NCBI RefSeq assembly: GCF_014646335.1
Contig: NZ_BMNG01000020.1
Location: 115,535 to 179,534 of the forward strand
Source: Streptomyces lasiicapitis
GTDB lineage: Bacteria; Actinomycetota; Actinomycetes; Streptomycetales; Streptomycetaceae
Length of the DNA: 64,000 bases
Direction of reading: 5' to 3'
In this document: positions 17,293 through 25,334 of the stretch, piece after piece
How the letters are laid out: each line of letters starts with the position of its first letter
Position numbering within the stretch: position 1 is the first letter of the stretch
The notes under the pieces: generated by a model
Seen by the model: the letters and a program-made list of their open reading frames with translations, nothing else
Told to the model about the DNA's origin: nothing
The model's database searches: none
Program-made: the position numbers and the translations under genes

Positions 17293-18678
17293 CTAGGCCA
17301 TCCACCGGTCCGGCCGCGCCTCCCGCCGCCCCGTCCGGGACCGCTCCGCCTGGGCCTGCAGGAGGCCGACGGCCTCCTCAGCGCCCCGCAGGCGCGCGGT
17401 CACCGTCTTGTTGGCCCCGGTGTCCACCTTCACGTCGGCAACGCCCTTGAACCGCTCCCAGGGGCCCTGCACAAGGCGGACGCTCTGCACCTTCGCGTGC
17501 GGTACCAACGACAGGCGCCGCCGCAACAGCCCGTGCCGCGCGGCGAACACGGCGTCCGTGACCGCGAGGCCGTACCCGTGCCACCACACGGGAACACACC
17601 ACGCGGCCCGCGCGGGCGGCAGCGACAACTCGCCCGCCGCGGGCACCCGCACCCCGGGCAGAATCCGCTCGATCACCGCCTCCGCGTGCGCGCGCGGGGC
17701 GACCGGCACGAGCACGCCGTTGGCCGACCCCGCCACGTCCAGCTCCACCCGCACCCACCCGAGCCGCCGCCACAGCAGCGGCTCCACGACGCGTACGGTC
17801 TGCACCCGCCCCGGCGGCACCGTCTCGTGCGCCTTGTCGAGCAGCCCGTGGTCGATGCGCAGGCCGTCGGGCGACTCGCCCACCCGCCAGTCGTACTCCG
17901 CGACGAACCGCCCCACACTGCTCGCGAACGCACCGCCCAGCATGGGCAGCGCGGTCGCGACGACGGTCCACGCGTTGTGCGTGATCAGCCACAGGACCGT
18001 CGGTACGACGAGCGCGGCCACCAGCAGCACCCACGGCGCGCCGGTGAGCAGCAGGGACACCGCCAGCATGCGCGGCTGCACGTGCAGCAGATTGCGCACC
18101 GGCGCCTCGCCGACCTCGCGCGCCGTCTCGGGCGCGAAACCGGCTGCCCGCGCGAGCAGTTCGGCGCGCAGCGCGGCGGCGTCCTTCTCGTCCAGGTAGG
18201 CCAGCTCGTCCTTCTTCTCGGTGCCTACGACGTCCAGCTTCAGCTTGGCCACGCCCACGATGCGGGCGGCGAGCGGCTGCGTGACGTCGACGGCCTGGAG
18301 CCGGTCGAGCCGGATGTGCGCGGTGCGCCGGAACAGCAGGCCGGTACGGATGCGCAGTTCCGTGTCGGTCACCGCGAAGTGCGTGAACCACCAGCTCAGG
18401 AAGCCGTAGAGAGCCCCGCCGATCACCACGGCCGTGGCACCGAGGGCGAGGGTGACCGCCGTCAGCTCCGACAGCCGGCGCTGCGTGCCGTCAGGGTCGT
18501 GGAAGGCCCAGCCCACGAGGATCGCGATGGGCGCCCAGGCGCGACGCAGCGGCGTGACGGGATGCAGCCGCCGCTCCCCCACACCCCCGGACCCAGGCCC
18601 GCTTCCGGGTTCAACCTCACTCCCCGGCCCCGGCCCCGGCCGACCCTCCGCCTCAGGTGCCCCGCCGGCGATGTTCAC
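17293..18678 (-). CDS. Bacterial PH-domain membrane protein (YdbT-like)
   Basis: This 461-residue membrane protein is built of repeated bPH_2 units. It has hydrophobic helix pairs at about residues 45-90, 195-245 and 350-375, each followed by a PH-like unit: TDTELRIRTGLLFRRTAHIRLDRLQAVDV, DGLRIDHGLLDKAHETVPPGRVQTVRVVEPLL (units broken here for length) and a third near HGLLRRRLSLVPHAKVQSVRLVQGPWER. This is the YdbT arrangement. The GTG start overlaps the stop of the preceding small PH protein by 4 nt, so the two form a coupled pair like ydbS-ydbT. Function is unknown. In Bacillus the pair affects sensitivity to some bacteriocins. Confidence 0.85.
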   Translation of the reverse strand: MNIAGGAPEAEGRPGPGPGSEVEPGSGPGSGGVGERRLHPVTPLRRAWAPIAILVGWAFHDPDGTQRRLSELTAVTLALGATAVVIGGALYGFLSWWFTHFAVTDTELRIRTGLLFRRTAHIRLDRLQAVDVTQPLAARIVGVAKLKLDVVGTEKKDELAYLDEKDAAALRAELLARAAGFAPETAREVGEAPVRNLLHVQPRMLAVSLLLTGAPWVLLVAALVVPTVLWLITHNAWTVVATALPMLGGAFASSVGRFVAEYDWRVGESPDGLRIDHGLLDKAHETVPPGRVQTVRVVEPLLWRRLGWVRVELDVAGSANGVLVPVAPRAHAEAVIERILPGVRVPAAGELSLPPARAAWCVPVWWHGYGLAVTDAVFAARHGLLRRRLSLVPHAKVQSVRLVQGPWERFKGVADVKVDTGANKTVTARLRGAEEAVGLLQAQAERSRTGRREARPDRWMA

Positions 18679-19190
18679 AGCCCCGCCGATCGAGCCTCGC
18701 CCAGCTCCGTCAGCCGGTCACGGAGCCGCTCGGCCTCCTTCGGGTCGAGGCCGGGGATGCGGGCGTCCGTGGCGGCCGCCGCCGTGTGGAGCTGGACCCC
18801 GGCGAGGCCGAAATAGCGCTCCACGGGGCCGGAGGTGACCTCGACGAGCTGCATCCTGCCGTACGGCACGATCGTCTCCTCGCGCCACAGCACGCCCCGG
18901 CTGATGAGCAGGTCGTCGGCCCGCTCCGCGTACTTCCACGAGCGCCAGTTGCGCGCGAGCAGCTCCCAGCCCCAGGCCGCGAGGGCCAGCGGCAGCGCCG
19001 CGAAGGCCGCCCACACGGGCCCGGCGAACAGCCCGAGCAGCACCCCCAGCGCCACCGCGAGCGGCACCAGCCACACCACGAGCAGCATCCTGCGCATCGT
19101 CAGCACCCCGCGCGGCAGCCCGGTCCACTCGGGCGCCGTGTCGGGCTCCCCCGTGGATCCGCCTGACCCCGCCGCCGTCCCGGTCTCCAT
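18675..19190 (-). CDS. Bacterial PH-domain membrane protein (YdbS-like)
   Basis: This 171-residue partner of the following gene has two membrane helices at about residues 36-75, then a single bPH_2 unit with ADDLLISRGVLWREETIVP and YGRMQLVEVTSGPVERYFGL. The last residues are a Leu/Glu/Arg helix (KEAERLRDRLTELGEA). It overlaps the larger PH protein by GTGA and sits divergently to nuoD with 63 nt between the start codons. Confidence 0.85.
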   Translation of the reverse strand: METGTAAGSGGSTGEPDTAPEWTGLPRGVLTMRRMLLVVWLVPLAVALGVLLGLFAGPVWAAFAALPLALAAWGWELLARNWRSWKYAERADDLLISRGVLWREETIVPYGRMQLVEVTSGPVERYFGLAGVQLHTAAAATDARIPGLDPKEAERLRDRLTELGEARSAGL

Positions 19191-19212
19191 GCCACAAGCG
19201 TACGTACGGGAT

Positions 19213-19242
19213 CTGACAGTGGTGCGGCCGCGCGCGTACGAC
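19213..19242 (+). promoter_or_regulatory. Predicted promoter of the NuoD paralogue
   Basis: CTGACA (19213-19218), an 18-nt spacer and TACGAC (19237-19242) match a HrdB-type promoter. Transcription would start about 4-5 nt before the ATG at 19254, giving an almost leaderless message. No Shine-Dalgarno sequence is present. Confidence 0.45.
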
Positions 19243-19253
19243 AGACTGTGGGC

Positions 19254-20447
19254 ATGAGCCCCACGACGGAGCACACGCCCACGACGCAGCCGCGGACGAC
19301 GGATCCCGCCGAGGCCACCTTCGGCATCGGCGGCGCGGCCGAGAGCACCGACATGGTGCTCAACATCGGCCCCCAGCACCCGTCCACGCACGGCGTGCTG
19401 CGGCTGCGGCTCGTCCTGGACGGCGAGCGGATCGAAGCCGCGGAGCCCGTCATCGGCTATATGCACCGCGGCGCGGAGAAGCTCTTCGAGGCGCGCGACT
19501 ACCGCCAGATCGTGATGCTGGCCAACCGCCACGACTGGCTGTCGGCGTTCTCGAACGAGCTGGGCGTCGTCCTCGGTGTGGAGCGCATGCTCGGCATGGA
19601 GGTGCCCGAGCGCGCGGTCTGGACGCGCACGCTCCTCGCCGAGCTGAACCGGGTCCTGAACCACCTGATGTTCCTCGGCTCGTACCCGCTCGAACTGGGC
19701 GGCATCACCCCGGTGTTCTACGCGTTCCGGGAGCGCGAGGAGCTCCAGAACGTGATGGAGGAGATCTCCGGCGGCCGCATGCACTACATGTTCAACCGCG
19801 TCGGCGGCCTCAAGGAGGACCTGCCCGCCGGGTGGACGACGCGGGCGCGCGCCGCCGTCGCCTCGGTGCGTTCGCGCATGGACGTGTACGACGACCTGGT
19901 GCTCGGCAACGAGATCTTCCGCGGGCGCACGCGCGGCGTGGGCGTCCTCTCCGCCGCCGCGGTGCACGCCTACGGAGTGAGCGGTCCCATCGCGCGCGCC
20001 TCCGGAGTGGACTTCGACCTGCGCCGCGACGAGCCGTATCTGGCGTACGGCGAGCTCGGCGACGTACTGAAGGTCGTGACCCGCCAGGACGGCGACTGCC
20101 TGGCCCGCTTCGAGTGCCTCCTGGAGCAGACCCACAACGCCCTCGACCTCGCGGACGCCTGCCTGGACCGGATCGCGGACCTGCCCCAGGGCCCGATCAA
20201 CCAGCGCCTTCCGAAGGTCCTCAAGGCACCTGAGGGCCACACGTACGCCTGGACCGAGAACCCGCTCGGCATCAACGGCTACTACCTGGTCTCCAAGGGC
20301 GAGAAGACCCCGTACCGCCTCAAGCTCCGCTCGGCCTCGTACAACAACATCCAGGCGCTGACGGAACTGCTGCCCGGCCAGCTCGTCGCCGACATGGTGG
20401 CCATCCTCGGATCGCTGTTCTTCGTAGTCGGCGACATCGACAAGTAG
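19254..20447 (+). CDS. nuoD: Stand-alone NADH-quinone oxidoreductase subunit D paralogue (NuoD2-like)
   Basis: This 397-residue protein is of the 49-kDa/NuoD family, with NIGPQHPSTHGVLRL, the helix EVPERAVWTRTLLAELNRVLNHL, GGRMHYMFNRVGGLKEDLP and the C-terminal ADMVAILGSLFFVVGDIDK, so it is full length. It is not in a nuo operon. The proton-relay histidine (His46, Thermus His38 position) is present, but the family tyrosine that contacts quinone (Thermus Tyr87) is Trp95 in a gapless alignment. The arginine methylated in mammalian NDUFS2 (HRG motif) is present as Arg72. The convergent neighbour is a MidA/NDUFAF7-type methyltransferase. Whether it enters complex I or has another role is unknown. 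Confidence 0.92.
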   Translation: MSPTTEHTPTTQPRTTDPAEATFGIGGAAESTDMVLNIGPQHPSTHGVLRLRLVLDGERIEAAEPVIGYMHRGAEKLFEARDYRQIVMLANRHDWLSAFSNELGVVLGVERMLGMEVPERAVWTRTLLAELNRVLNHLMFLGSYPLELGGITPVFYAFREREELQNVMEEISGGRMHYMFNRVGGLKEDLPAGWTTRARAAVASVRSRMDVYDDLVLGNEIFRGRTRGVGVLSAAAVHAYGVSGPIARASGVDFDLRRDEPYLAYGELGDVLKVVTRQDGDCLARFECLLEQTHNALDLADACLDRIADLPQGPINQRLPKVLKAPEGHTYAWTENPLGINGYYLVSKGEKTPYRLKLRSASYNNIQALTELLPGQLVADMVAILGSLFFVVGDIDK

Positions 20448-20464
20448 CCCTCCCCGTAGAGGGC
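20447..20464. terminator. Short convergent stem-loop
   Basis: GCCCTC at 20447-20452 pairs with GAGGGC at 20459-20464 around a 6-nt loop, starting on the last base of the nuoD stop and ending 3 nt before the methyltransferase stop. It could end transcription from both sides. Confidence 0.4.
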
Positions 20465-20467
20465 GGG

Positions 20468-21487
20468 TCACGGCGCGAGCAGGTCCTCCACGCCTACGCC
20501 CACCGGCTGCACCAGCCACCCGAAGTCCCCCAGCCCGCCGGCCGCCGTCAGCTCCGCCGCCTCGCCCGCGCGCGTGAGGGCCCGTACGTACGCCGCCGGA
20601 TCGCTGGAGGCGAGCGCCAGGGGCGGCCGGTCGCCGGTGACGCCGAGGGCGCGCAGGGCGGTGCGCTGGGTGAGCAGGCGGGCGTCGGGCAGCGCGCAGG
20701 CGTCGAGCGCCACGTGGGCGGTGATGTCGCGGTCGCCGTCCGGGACGGGCGGCTCCTCGCGGCCCGCGCGGAAGCCCGTCAACGTACCGAAGGGCGGCCG
20801 GTTGTCCCGCGTGTGGGCGTAGTCGACGGCGACCGCGAGGCCGCGCGTCAGGGTCGCCAGGGCCGCCGCCCAGGCCTCGTCCCGGGAGCGGCCGATCTCC
20901 GCGCGCAGGCCGGACTCGGTGCCGAGCGGCCACCAGCGCGCGAGCCACGCGGCGTCAGGCCCGTCCACCGGACCGCCGAGCTCCTCGGTGCCGTCGTCGC
21001 GTACGAGGACCCTCCTGAGCGCGCCGTCGGGCGCCCGCTCGGCCACGTCCAGGGGCACGTTGTCGAGCCACTCGTTGGCGAACAGCAGGCCGGTCACGCC
21101 GGCCGGGGGCTCCGCGCACCACTGCACGCGCGCGTGGAGCCCGTCCGGGCGTTCGGCGCGCTCCACGGCGTACGCACGCACGCGCGGCGCCACCTCGGCG
21201 GGCAGCGCCGCGAGGACGCCCGTCGTCAGCTCGCCGCGGCCCGCGCCCATGTCCACGAACGCCAGCTCCCCGGGGTGCCCGAGCGCGGCGTCGACGCGGC
21301 ACAGCAGCCGGGCCACGGCGCCCGCGAAGAGGGGCGAGGCGTGCACGGAGGTGCGGAAGTGGGCGGCGGGGCCCTCCGGCCGCCGATAGAAGCCGTCCGG
21401 GCCGTACAGCGCCGTCTCCATGGCCTCCCGCCAGCCGCGCGGCGCGCCGGTTGGCGCTTCCTGTGCTCCCCGTGCCTCGTTCGTCAC
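20468..21487 (-). CDS. SAM-dependent methyltransferase, MidA/NDUFAF7 family
   Basis: This 339-residue protein is of the PF02636 family. YGPDGFYRRPEGPAAHFRTS resembles the family's N-terminal YYG..FGxxGDFxTS segment. The SAM site is FVDMGAGRGELTTGVL, followed by YAVERAERP, LFANEWLDNVPLDV and DYAHTRDNRPPFGTLTGFRAG. Mitochondrial NDUFAF7 dimethylates an arginine of the NuoD homologue NDUFS2 during complex I assembly. Here the gene is convergent to a NuoD paralogue with 20 nt between stops, which suggests the neighbour as substrate. The GTG start has TAGCCT 7 nt upstream and no Shine-Dalgarno, so it is probably leaderless. Confidence 0.85.
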   Translation of the reverse strand: MTNEARGAQEAPTGAPRGWREAMETALYGPDGFYRRPEGPAAHFRTSVHASPLFAGAVARLLCRVDAALGHPGELAFVDMGAGRGELTTGVLAALPAEVAPRVRAYAVERAERPDGLHARVQWCAEPPAGVTGLLFANEWLDNVPLDVAERAPDGALRRVLVRDDGTEELGGPVDGPDAAWLARWWPLGTESGLRAEIGRSRDEAWAAALATLTRGLAVAVDYAHTRDNRPPFGTLTGFRAGREEPPVPDGDRDITAHVALDACALPDARLLTQRTALRALGVTGDRPPLALASSDPAAYVRALTRAGEAAELTAAGGLGDFGWLVQPVGVGVEDLLAP

Positions 21488-21494
21488 ATCGAGA

Positions 21495-21500
21495 AGGCTA
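21495..21500 (-). promoter_or_regulatory. Predicted -10 box of leaderless methyltransferase promoter
   Basis: TAGCCT on the minus strand lies 7 nt before the GTG of the methyltransferase. Confidence 0.45.
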
Positions 21501-21580
21501 ATCGGGCCTCCACCTTGGGGAGTACGAGACGGTCGTACGGATCGGACCTCCGGTTGACCCGAGGGGCCCGACGGGTTGCC

Positions 21581-21586
21581 TACGCT
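21581..21586 (+). promoter_or_regulatory. Predicted -10 box of leaderless histidine kinase promoter
   Basis: TACGCT lies 7 nt before GTG 21594. A TTGACC at 21554-21559 is 21 nt upstream of the box, longer than the usual spacing. Confidence 0.45.
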
Positions 21587-21593
21587 GGGTTAC

Positions 21594-22796
21594 GTGCAGC
21601 GCCTCTATGACTTTCTCCGCAGACACCCGACGGGGGTCGACGCCTTCTGGGCGTGTGTCCTGTTCGGGCTCTCCGGGCTTGCCTTGGTGGCCGTAGCCGA
21701 GACAGAGACCAGCGATCCGGCCCTCGCGTCGCTGCCGATCATCATCGGCCTGTGCCTCGTGGTGGCGCTGCGGCGCCGGATGACCGAGCGGATGCTGCTG
21801 CTCGCCGCGGGGCTCGGCGTCGCGCAGATGCTCATCGACGTGAAGCCGGGGCCCGCGAACTTCGCGATGCTCGTGATCATCTACACGGCGGCGGCGGACG
21901 CTCCCCGGTGGGCCTCGCGGTTCGCCCTGGTCGGCGGGCTCGCGGCGGCCCCGCTGTCGCAGATGCGCTGGCCGGAGAACACGTCGGGCGTCTGGGGCAA
22001 CGTCCTCTTCACGGTCTTCATGGTCGTGCCGTTCGCGCTCGCCTGGGTGCTCGGCGACTCCATCCGCACCCGCCGCGCCTACCTCGCCCAGCTCGAGGAG
22101 CGCGCGGACCGGCTCGAGAAGGAGCGAGAGGCGCAGTCCAAGGTCGCGGTCGCCGCCGAGCGCGCCCGCATCGCCCGCGAGCTGCACGACGTGGTCGCGC
22201 ACAACGTCTCGGTGATGGTCGTCCAGGCCGACGGCGCCGCCTATGTCCTTGACGCGGCGCCCGACCAGGCCAAGCAGGCCCTCGCCACCATCTCCGGCAC
22301 CGGCCGCCAGGCGCTCGCCGAGATGCGCAGGCTGCTCGGCGTGCTGCGCACGGGTGAGCCGGAGGAGAGCGGCGAGTACGTCCCGCAGCCGGACGTGGAG
22401 CAGCTCGACGAGCTGATAGAGCAGGTGCGCTGCGCGGGCCTGCCGGTCGACTTCAAGGTGGAGGGCACCCCGCGCCCGCTGCCCAGCGGCGTCGAGCTCA
22501 CCGCGTACCGCATCGTCCAGGAGGCGCTGACCAACACCCGCAAGCACGGCGGCGAGAACGCCGGGGCGAGCGTCCGGCTCGTCTACTTCGACGACGGCCT
22601 GGGGCTGCTCGTCGAGGACGACGGCAAGGGCGCCCCGCACGAGCTGTACGAGGACGGCGGCGCCGACGGCAGCGGGCACGGCCTGATCGGCATGCGCGAG
22701 CGCGTCGGCATGGTCGGCGGCACGCTCGACGCGGGCCCCCGCCCCGGCGGCGGTTTCCGCATCAGCGCCCTTCTTCCACTGAAGCCCGCACACTGA
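21594..22796 (+). CDS. Sensor histidine kinase (NarL/DesK class)
   Basis: This 400-residue kinase has an N-terminal membrane domain of about five to six helices (residues 15-155), a coiled linker (AQLEERADRLEKEREAQSK) and a HisKA_3 domain with the phospho-acceptor in RIARELHDVVAHNVSVMV. The HATPase domain has YRIVQEALTNTRKHGG (N box), LLVEDDGKGAP and GHGLIGMRERVGMVGG (G boxes). GTG 21594 is chosen because no Shine-Dalgarno fits and a -10 box lies at leaderless distance. The cognate response regulator follows after 155 nt. The signal is unknown. Confidence 0.92.
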   Translation: MQRLYDFLRRHPTGVDAFWACVLFGLSGLALVAVAETETSDPALASLPIIIGLCLVVALRRRMTERMLLLAAGLGVAQMLIDVKPGPANFAMLVIIYTAAADAPRWASRFALVGGLAAAPLSQMRWPENTSGVWGNVLFTVFMVVPFALAWVLGDSIRTRRAYLAQLEERADRLEKEREAQSKVAVAAERARIARELHDVVAHNVSVMVVQADGAAYVLDAAPDQAKQALATISGTGRQALAEMRRLLGVLRTGEPEESGEYVPQPDVEQLDELIEQVRCAGLPVDFKVEGTPRPLPSGVELTAYRIVQEALTNTRKHGGENAGASVRLVYFDDGLGLLVEDDGKGAPHELYEDGGADGSGHGLIGMRERVGMVGGTLDAGPRPGGGFRISALLPLKPAH

Positions 22797-22951
22797 CACC
22801 TGTCACTGCACCAGCCGCTGCACCTGTCGATGTACCTGTCGATGGACCTGTACTGCCCGAGCCCGGTCGACGCCCGGTCGATGCCTCCCGAGCCGTCGGC
22901 GATGATGTGTTCGGGAGCCTCCCGTGAACCCCCTATGAAGGGACCCCTTTG
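22797..22951 (+). promoter_or_regulatory. Kinase-regulator intercistronic region with short repeats and two hairpins
   Basis: CACCTGTCGATG-like units repeat imperfectly at 22797-22852. A hairpin GTTCGGGA..TCCCGTGAAC lies at about 22909-22928. A second small stem, AAGGGA with CCCCTT, covers the ribosome site of the regulator gene (about 22938-22949). The pair is probably co-transcribed, and these structures could set the ratio of regulator to kinase. Confidence 0.3.
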
Positions 22952-23629
22952 ATGTCGATCCGCGTGATGCTCGTCGACGACCAGGTGCTGCTGCGCACCG
23001 GGTTCCGGATGGTCCTCGCGGCGCAGCCGGACATGGAGGTCGTTGCGGAGGCCGGTGACGGCGTCGAGGCGCTGCAGGAGCTGCGGGCCACGGCCGTCGA
23101 CGTGGTCCTGATGGATGTCCGCATGCCGAAGCTGGACGGTGTGGAGACGACGCGGCGCATCTGCGCCGACGCCAATCCGCCGAAGGTGCTCATCCTGACC
23201 ACCTTCGACCTCGACGAGTACGCCTTCTCGGGCCTGAAGGCCGGTGCGTCCGGCTTCATGCTGAAGGACGTGCCGCCGGCCGAACTGCTCGCCGCCATCC
23301 GGTCCGTGCACAGCGGCGACGCGGTCGTCGCGCCGTCCACGACGCGGCGCCTGCTCGACCGCTTCGCGCCGATGCTGCCGAGCGCGGGCGGCCAGCCGCA
23401 GCACAAGGAGCTGGAGCGGCTCACCGAGCGCGAGCGCGAGGTCATGGTGCTCGTCGCCCAGGGTCTGTCGAACGGCGAGATCGCCGCGCGCCTGGTGCTC
23501 TCCGAGGCGACCGTGAAGACGCACGTGGGCCGCATCTTGACCAAGCTCGGGCTGCGCGACCGCGTGCAGGTGGTCGTGCTCGCCTACGAGACGGGGCTTG
23601 TGCGGGCGGGCGGGGGCGGCGCGGGCTGA
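22952..23629 (+). CDS. Response regulator, NarL/FixJ class
   Basis: This 225-residue protein has a receiver domain with the acidic pocket in IRVMLVDDQ and the phospho-acceptor Asp in VVLMDVRMPKLDG, then ILTTFDLDEYAF and FMLKDVPPAELL. The LuxR-type HTH is LTEREREVMVLVAQGLSNGEI followed by LSEATVKTHVGRILTKLGLRDR. It is the partner of the preceding kinase. ATG 22952 is used. A TTG one codon earlier is less likely. The C-terminus is Gly-rich. Confidence 0.92.
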   Translation: MSIRVMLVDDQVLLRTGFRMVLAAQPDMEVVAEAGDGVEALQELRATAVDVVLMDVRMPKLDGVETTRRICADANPPKVLILTTFDLDEYAFSGLKAGASGFMLKDVPPAELLAAIRSVHSGDAVVAPSTTRRLLDRFAPMLPSAGGQPQHKELERLTEREREVMVLVAQGLSNGEIAARLVLSEATVKTHVGRILTKLGLRDRVQVVVLAYETGLVRAGGGGAG

Positions 23630-23662
23630 GCCCCGCGCGGGGCGGTGCGCCCACGCGGGCGC
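23630..23662. terminator. Convergent stem-loops after the response regulator
   Basis: A 14-nt perfect palindrome (23630-23643) is followed by a second hairpin (GCGCCC 23647-23652 with GGGCGC 23657-23662). They lie between convergent genes and probably terminate both. Confidence 0.5.
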
Positions 23663-23705
23663 CGGGTGTCCCGCGCGGTGTGCGGCCTCGGCGCGGTGTG
23701 TGGCC

Positions 23706-24812
23706 TCAGCGCAGCACGCCCTCGATGAACTCGCTGCCCAGGCGTGAGACCACGCTCAGGTCGAGCTGGTGCTGTACGTACCGCCCGCGGCGGCGGGTGG
23801 TGATCAGCTCGGCCTTCTTCAGGACGCTCAGGTGCCGGGATATCTCGGGTGCCGTCATGCCGTGGGCGTCGGCCAGCTCTCCCGTGGTGTACGACCCGCG
23901 GGCCAGGTGGCGGCACAGGCGCATGCGGACGGGGTGGGAGAGCGCGGCCATGCGGCGCGTGAGCTGCTCCACGGAGGCGGGGGCGGCCAGGCCCGGGGTG
24001 TTCACGGGGTAGGTGATCGAGGACTGCCAGCCGTACCGGTGCAGGACCATCAGGTGGGGCCAGCCGAGGCTGGTCGGCACCAGGACCAGGCCACCGTCGC
24101 CGGTCACATGGTGGCCCACGGCCATCTTGTCGACCGTGATCCGCCGGGCCTCCTCGTCCAGGGACACCGCTCCGGAGATGGCCTTCAGGGCTTCCTTCAA
24201 GCCCATGCGCCGCAGCAGTTCGGTCTTGTGGCGGGCGTCCGCCGCGAGCTGCTGGCTGACCCGGGACCAGGTGTCCGCGAAGAACGCCTCGTCGCAGTCC
24301 TCCATCAGCTGCCGGAACCAGGCCCGCACGACGGGCGGATCGTCCAGCAGCCGCTTGGTGAACCGCACTTGGTGGTCCCCGCGCGCGGCGGCCAGCTCCA
24401 GGGCGTGGCGGCGCATCTTCGGGTCGTGCAGGGGGTTCGTCGACCGCTGGTCGTACGACAGTTGGCAGGTGAACTCCAGGGCGGCGTCCACGAACTGCTC
24501 GTCCGTCAGCTTGTCCAGGAGGTCGAGCTCTTCGGCGAGCGTGGCACCGGGGAGGGTGGTCCTGCCGGGGATGCCCGCGAAAGGCGCGAAGACGTCGGAG
24601 AACGTCGTCCGCCACAGGAAGTCCGCCTCGCACATGCGGTCCGCGAGGCACGGGGACAGCCGCGCCGAAACGGCTGTCGCCCAGCCCTGCAGCCCCGGGT
24701 GGTGAGCGGGCTCGGACAGCGCGTGCAGTGCCGTGCCGAGCTCGCTGAGGGGCGAGGGCACGACGTGGATCCGCTCCGGCGTCAGGCCGGTGATGTCGAT
24801 GCTCACGCTCAT
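23706..24812 (-). CDS. ArsR-family HTH regulator with DUF5937-like domain
   Basis: This 368-residue protein has a long N-terminal domain resembling DUF5937 (FAPFAGIPGRTTLPGATLAEEL, LGWPHLMVLHRYGWQSSITYP) and a C-terminal winged helix of the ArsR/SmtB class (ALSHPVRMRLCRHLARGSYTTGELADAHGMTAPEISRHLSVLKKAELI, in parts). It resembles regulators of Streptomyces antibiotic-type or stress loci, with no metal-binding Cys cluster seen. The ATG is used rather than an upstream in-frame start. CACCAT is 6 nt before it, so it is probably leaderless. A perfect 8-5-8 palindrome 40 nt upstream is a likely autoregulatory site. Confidence 0.82.
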   Translation of the reverse strand: MSVSIDITGLTPERIHVVPSPLSELGTALHALSEPAHHPGLQGWATAVSARLSPCLADRMCEADFLWRTTFSDVFAPFAGIPGRTTLPGATLAEELDLLDKLTDEQFVDAALEFTCQLSYDQRSTNPLHDPKMRRHALELAAARGDHQVRFTKRLLDDPPVVRAWFRQLMEDCDEAFFADTWSRVSQQLAADARHKTELLRRMGLKEALKAISGAVSLDEEARRITVDKMAVGHHVTGDGGLVLVPTSLGWPHLMVLHRYGWQSSITYPVNTPGLAAPASVEQLTRRMAALSHPVRMRLCRHLARGSYTTGELADAHGMTAPEISRHLSVLKKAELITTRRRGRYVQHQLDLSVVSRLGSEFIEGVLR

Positions 24813-24818
24813 GTCCCC

Positions 24819-24840
24819 ATGGTGCACCGCGCCACTGACA
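24819..24840 (-). promoter_or_regulatory. TGTCAGTG-N8-CACCAT promoter motif of the ArsR-like gene
   Basis: On the minus strand TGTCAGTG (24833-24840) is followed after 8 nt by CACCAT (24819-24824), whose end is 6 nt before the ATG. The spacing equals that of the other leaderless starts. Confidence 0.45.
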
Positions 24841-24851
24841 TCGCCGTCGTC

Positions 24852-24872
24852 GATTGACGACTGACGTCAATC
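24852..24872. promoter_or_regulatory. Perfect inverted repeat, probable operator of the ArsR-like regulator
   Basis: GATTGACG (24852-24859) and CGTCAATC (24865-24872) form a perfect 8-bp dyad with a 5-nt spacer, about 40 nt upstream of the regulator's start. Confidence 0.5.
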
Positions 24873-24961
24873 CACGCGACACGGGCCTTGGGCCTCGCGC
24901 AGGTTTGGGGCATCGCCGGTCAGCCGCACCGGCCGGGGCGCCGGCGTTGTCGCCCTCCTTG

Positions 24962-25040
24962 TCCTCATGGGGCTGCGCCCCTTTCCCCGCTATTGCCGCT
25001 TCGCGGCTCGTCCTCAAGCGCCGGACGGGCTGATTCGGCC
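24962..25040. repeat. Streptomyces intergenic repeat with stacked hairpins
   Basis: The segment contains GGGGC-TGC-GCCCC (24969-24981), GCCGC-TTC-GCGGC (about 24995-25007) and GCGCCGGACGGGCTGA. From memory, near-identical strings (GTCCTCAA-CGCCGGACGGGCTGA) are scattered in many Streptomyces intergenic regions. No gene is seen in it. Confidence 0.5.
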
Positions 25041-25045
25041 CTCCG

Positions 25046-25074
25046 TTGTTCGTCGAGTGTCCGTTAAGTACCCT
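25046..25074 (+). promoter_or_regulatory. Predicted promoter of the small gene at 25098
   Basis: TTGTTC (25046-25051), 17 nt, TACCCT (25069-25074). GTGTCCGTTAAG overlaps the spacer and recurs upstream of the gene at 32899. Confidence 0.4.
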
Positions 25075-25097
25075 TTGCCGTGAAAGGTCTATGTGCC

Positions 25098-25334
25098 ATG
25101 AGTGTTACTCAGCAGTACCTGCTTGATGCCTACCGTGCCGCCCAGCTCGGGGAGCGGACACCGCCCGCCCCGGGGACCAACGACTGGCAGGTCGTGCGTG
25201 AGGTGCGGGACTACGGGCGGTTCAACGCCGTCGTGCACGAGCGGCCGGCTCGGGGGCGGGTGCGGGGGGCGCTTGCGCGGCTTCTGCGTGGTCTCAGGGG
25301 AGGCGGCGCGCGAACTCCTCGGTCGCTTCCCTGA
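25098..25334 (+). CDS. Small conserved Streptomyces protein, unknown function
   Basis: This 78-residue protein begins MSVTQQYLLDAYRAAQLGE and has the segment PGTNDWQVVREVRDYGRF, followed by a basic Arg/Gly-rich tail. Similar small proteins occur in other streptomycetes, as far as I remember, but I know of no function. No membrane segment or signal peptide is present. ATG 25098 is used. A GTG 18 nt upstream is possible. The last 41 nt overlap the end of the convergent lyase gene, so the tail could be lineage-specific read-through. Confidence 0.65.
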   Translation: MSVTQQYLLDAYRAAQLGERTPPAPGTNDWQVVREVRDYGRFNAVVHERPARGRVRGALARLLRGLRGGGARTPRSLP

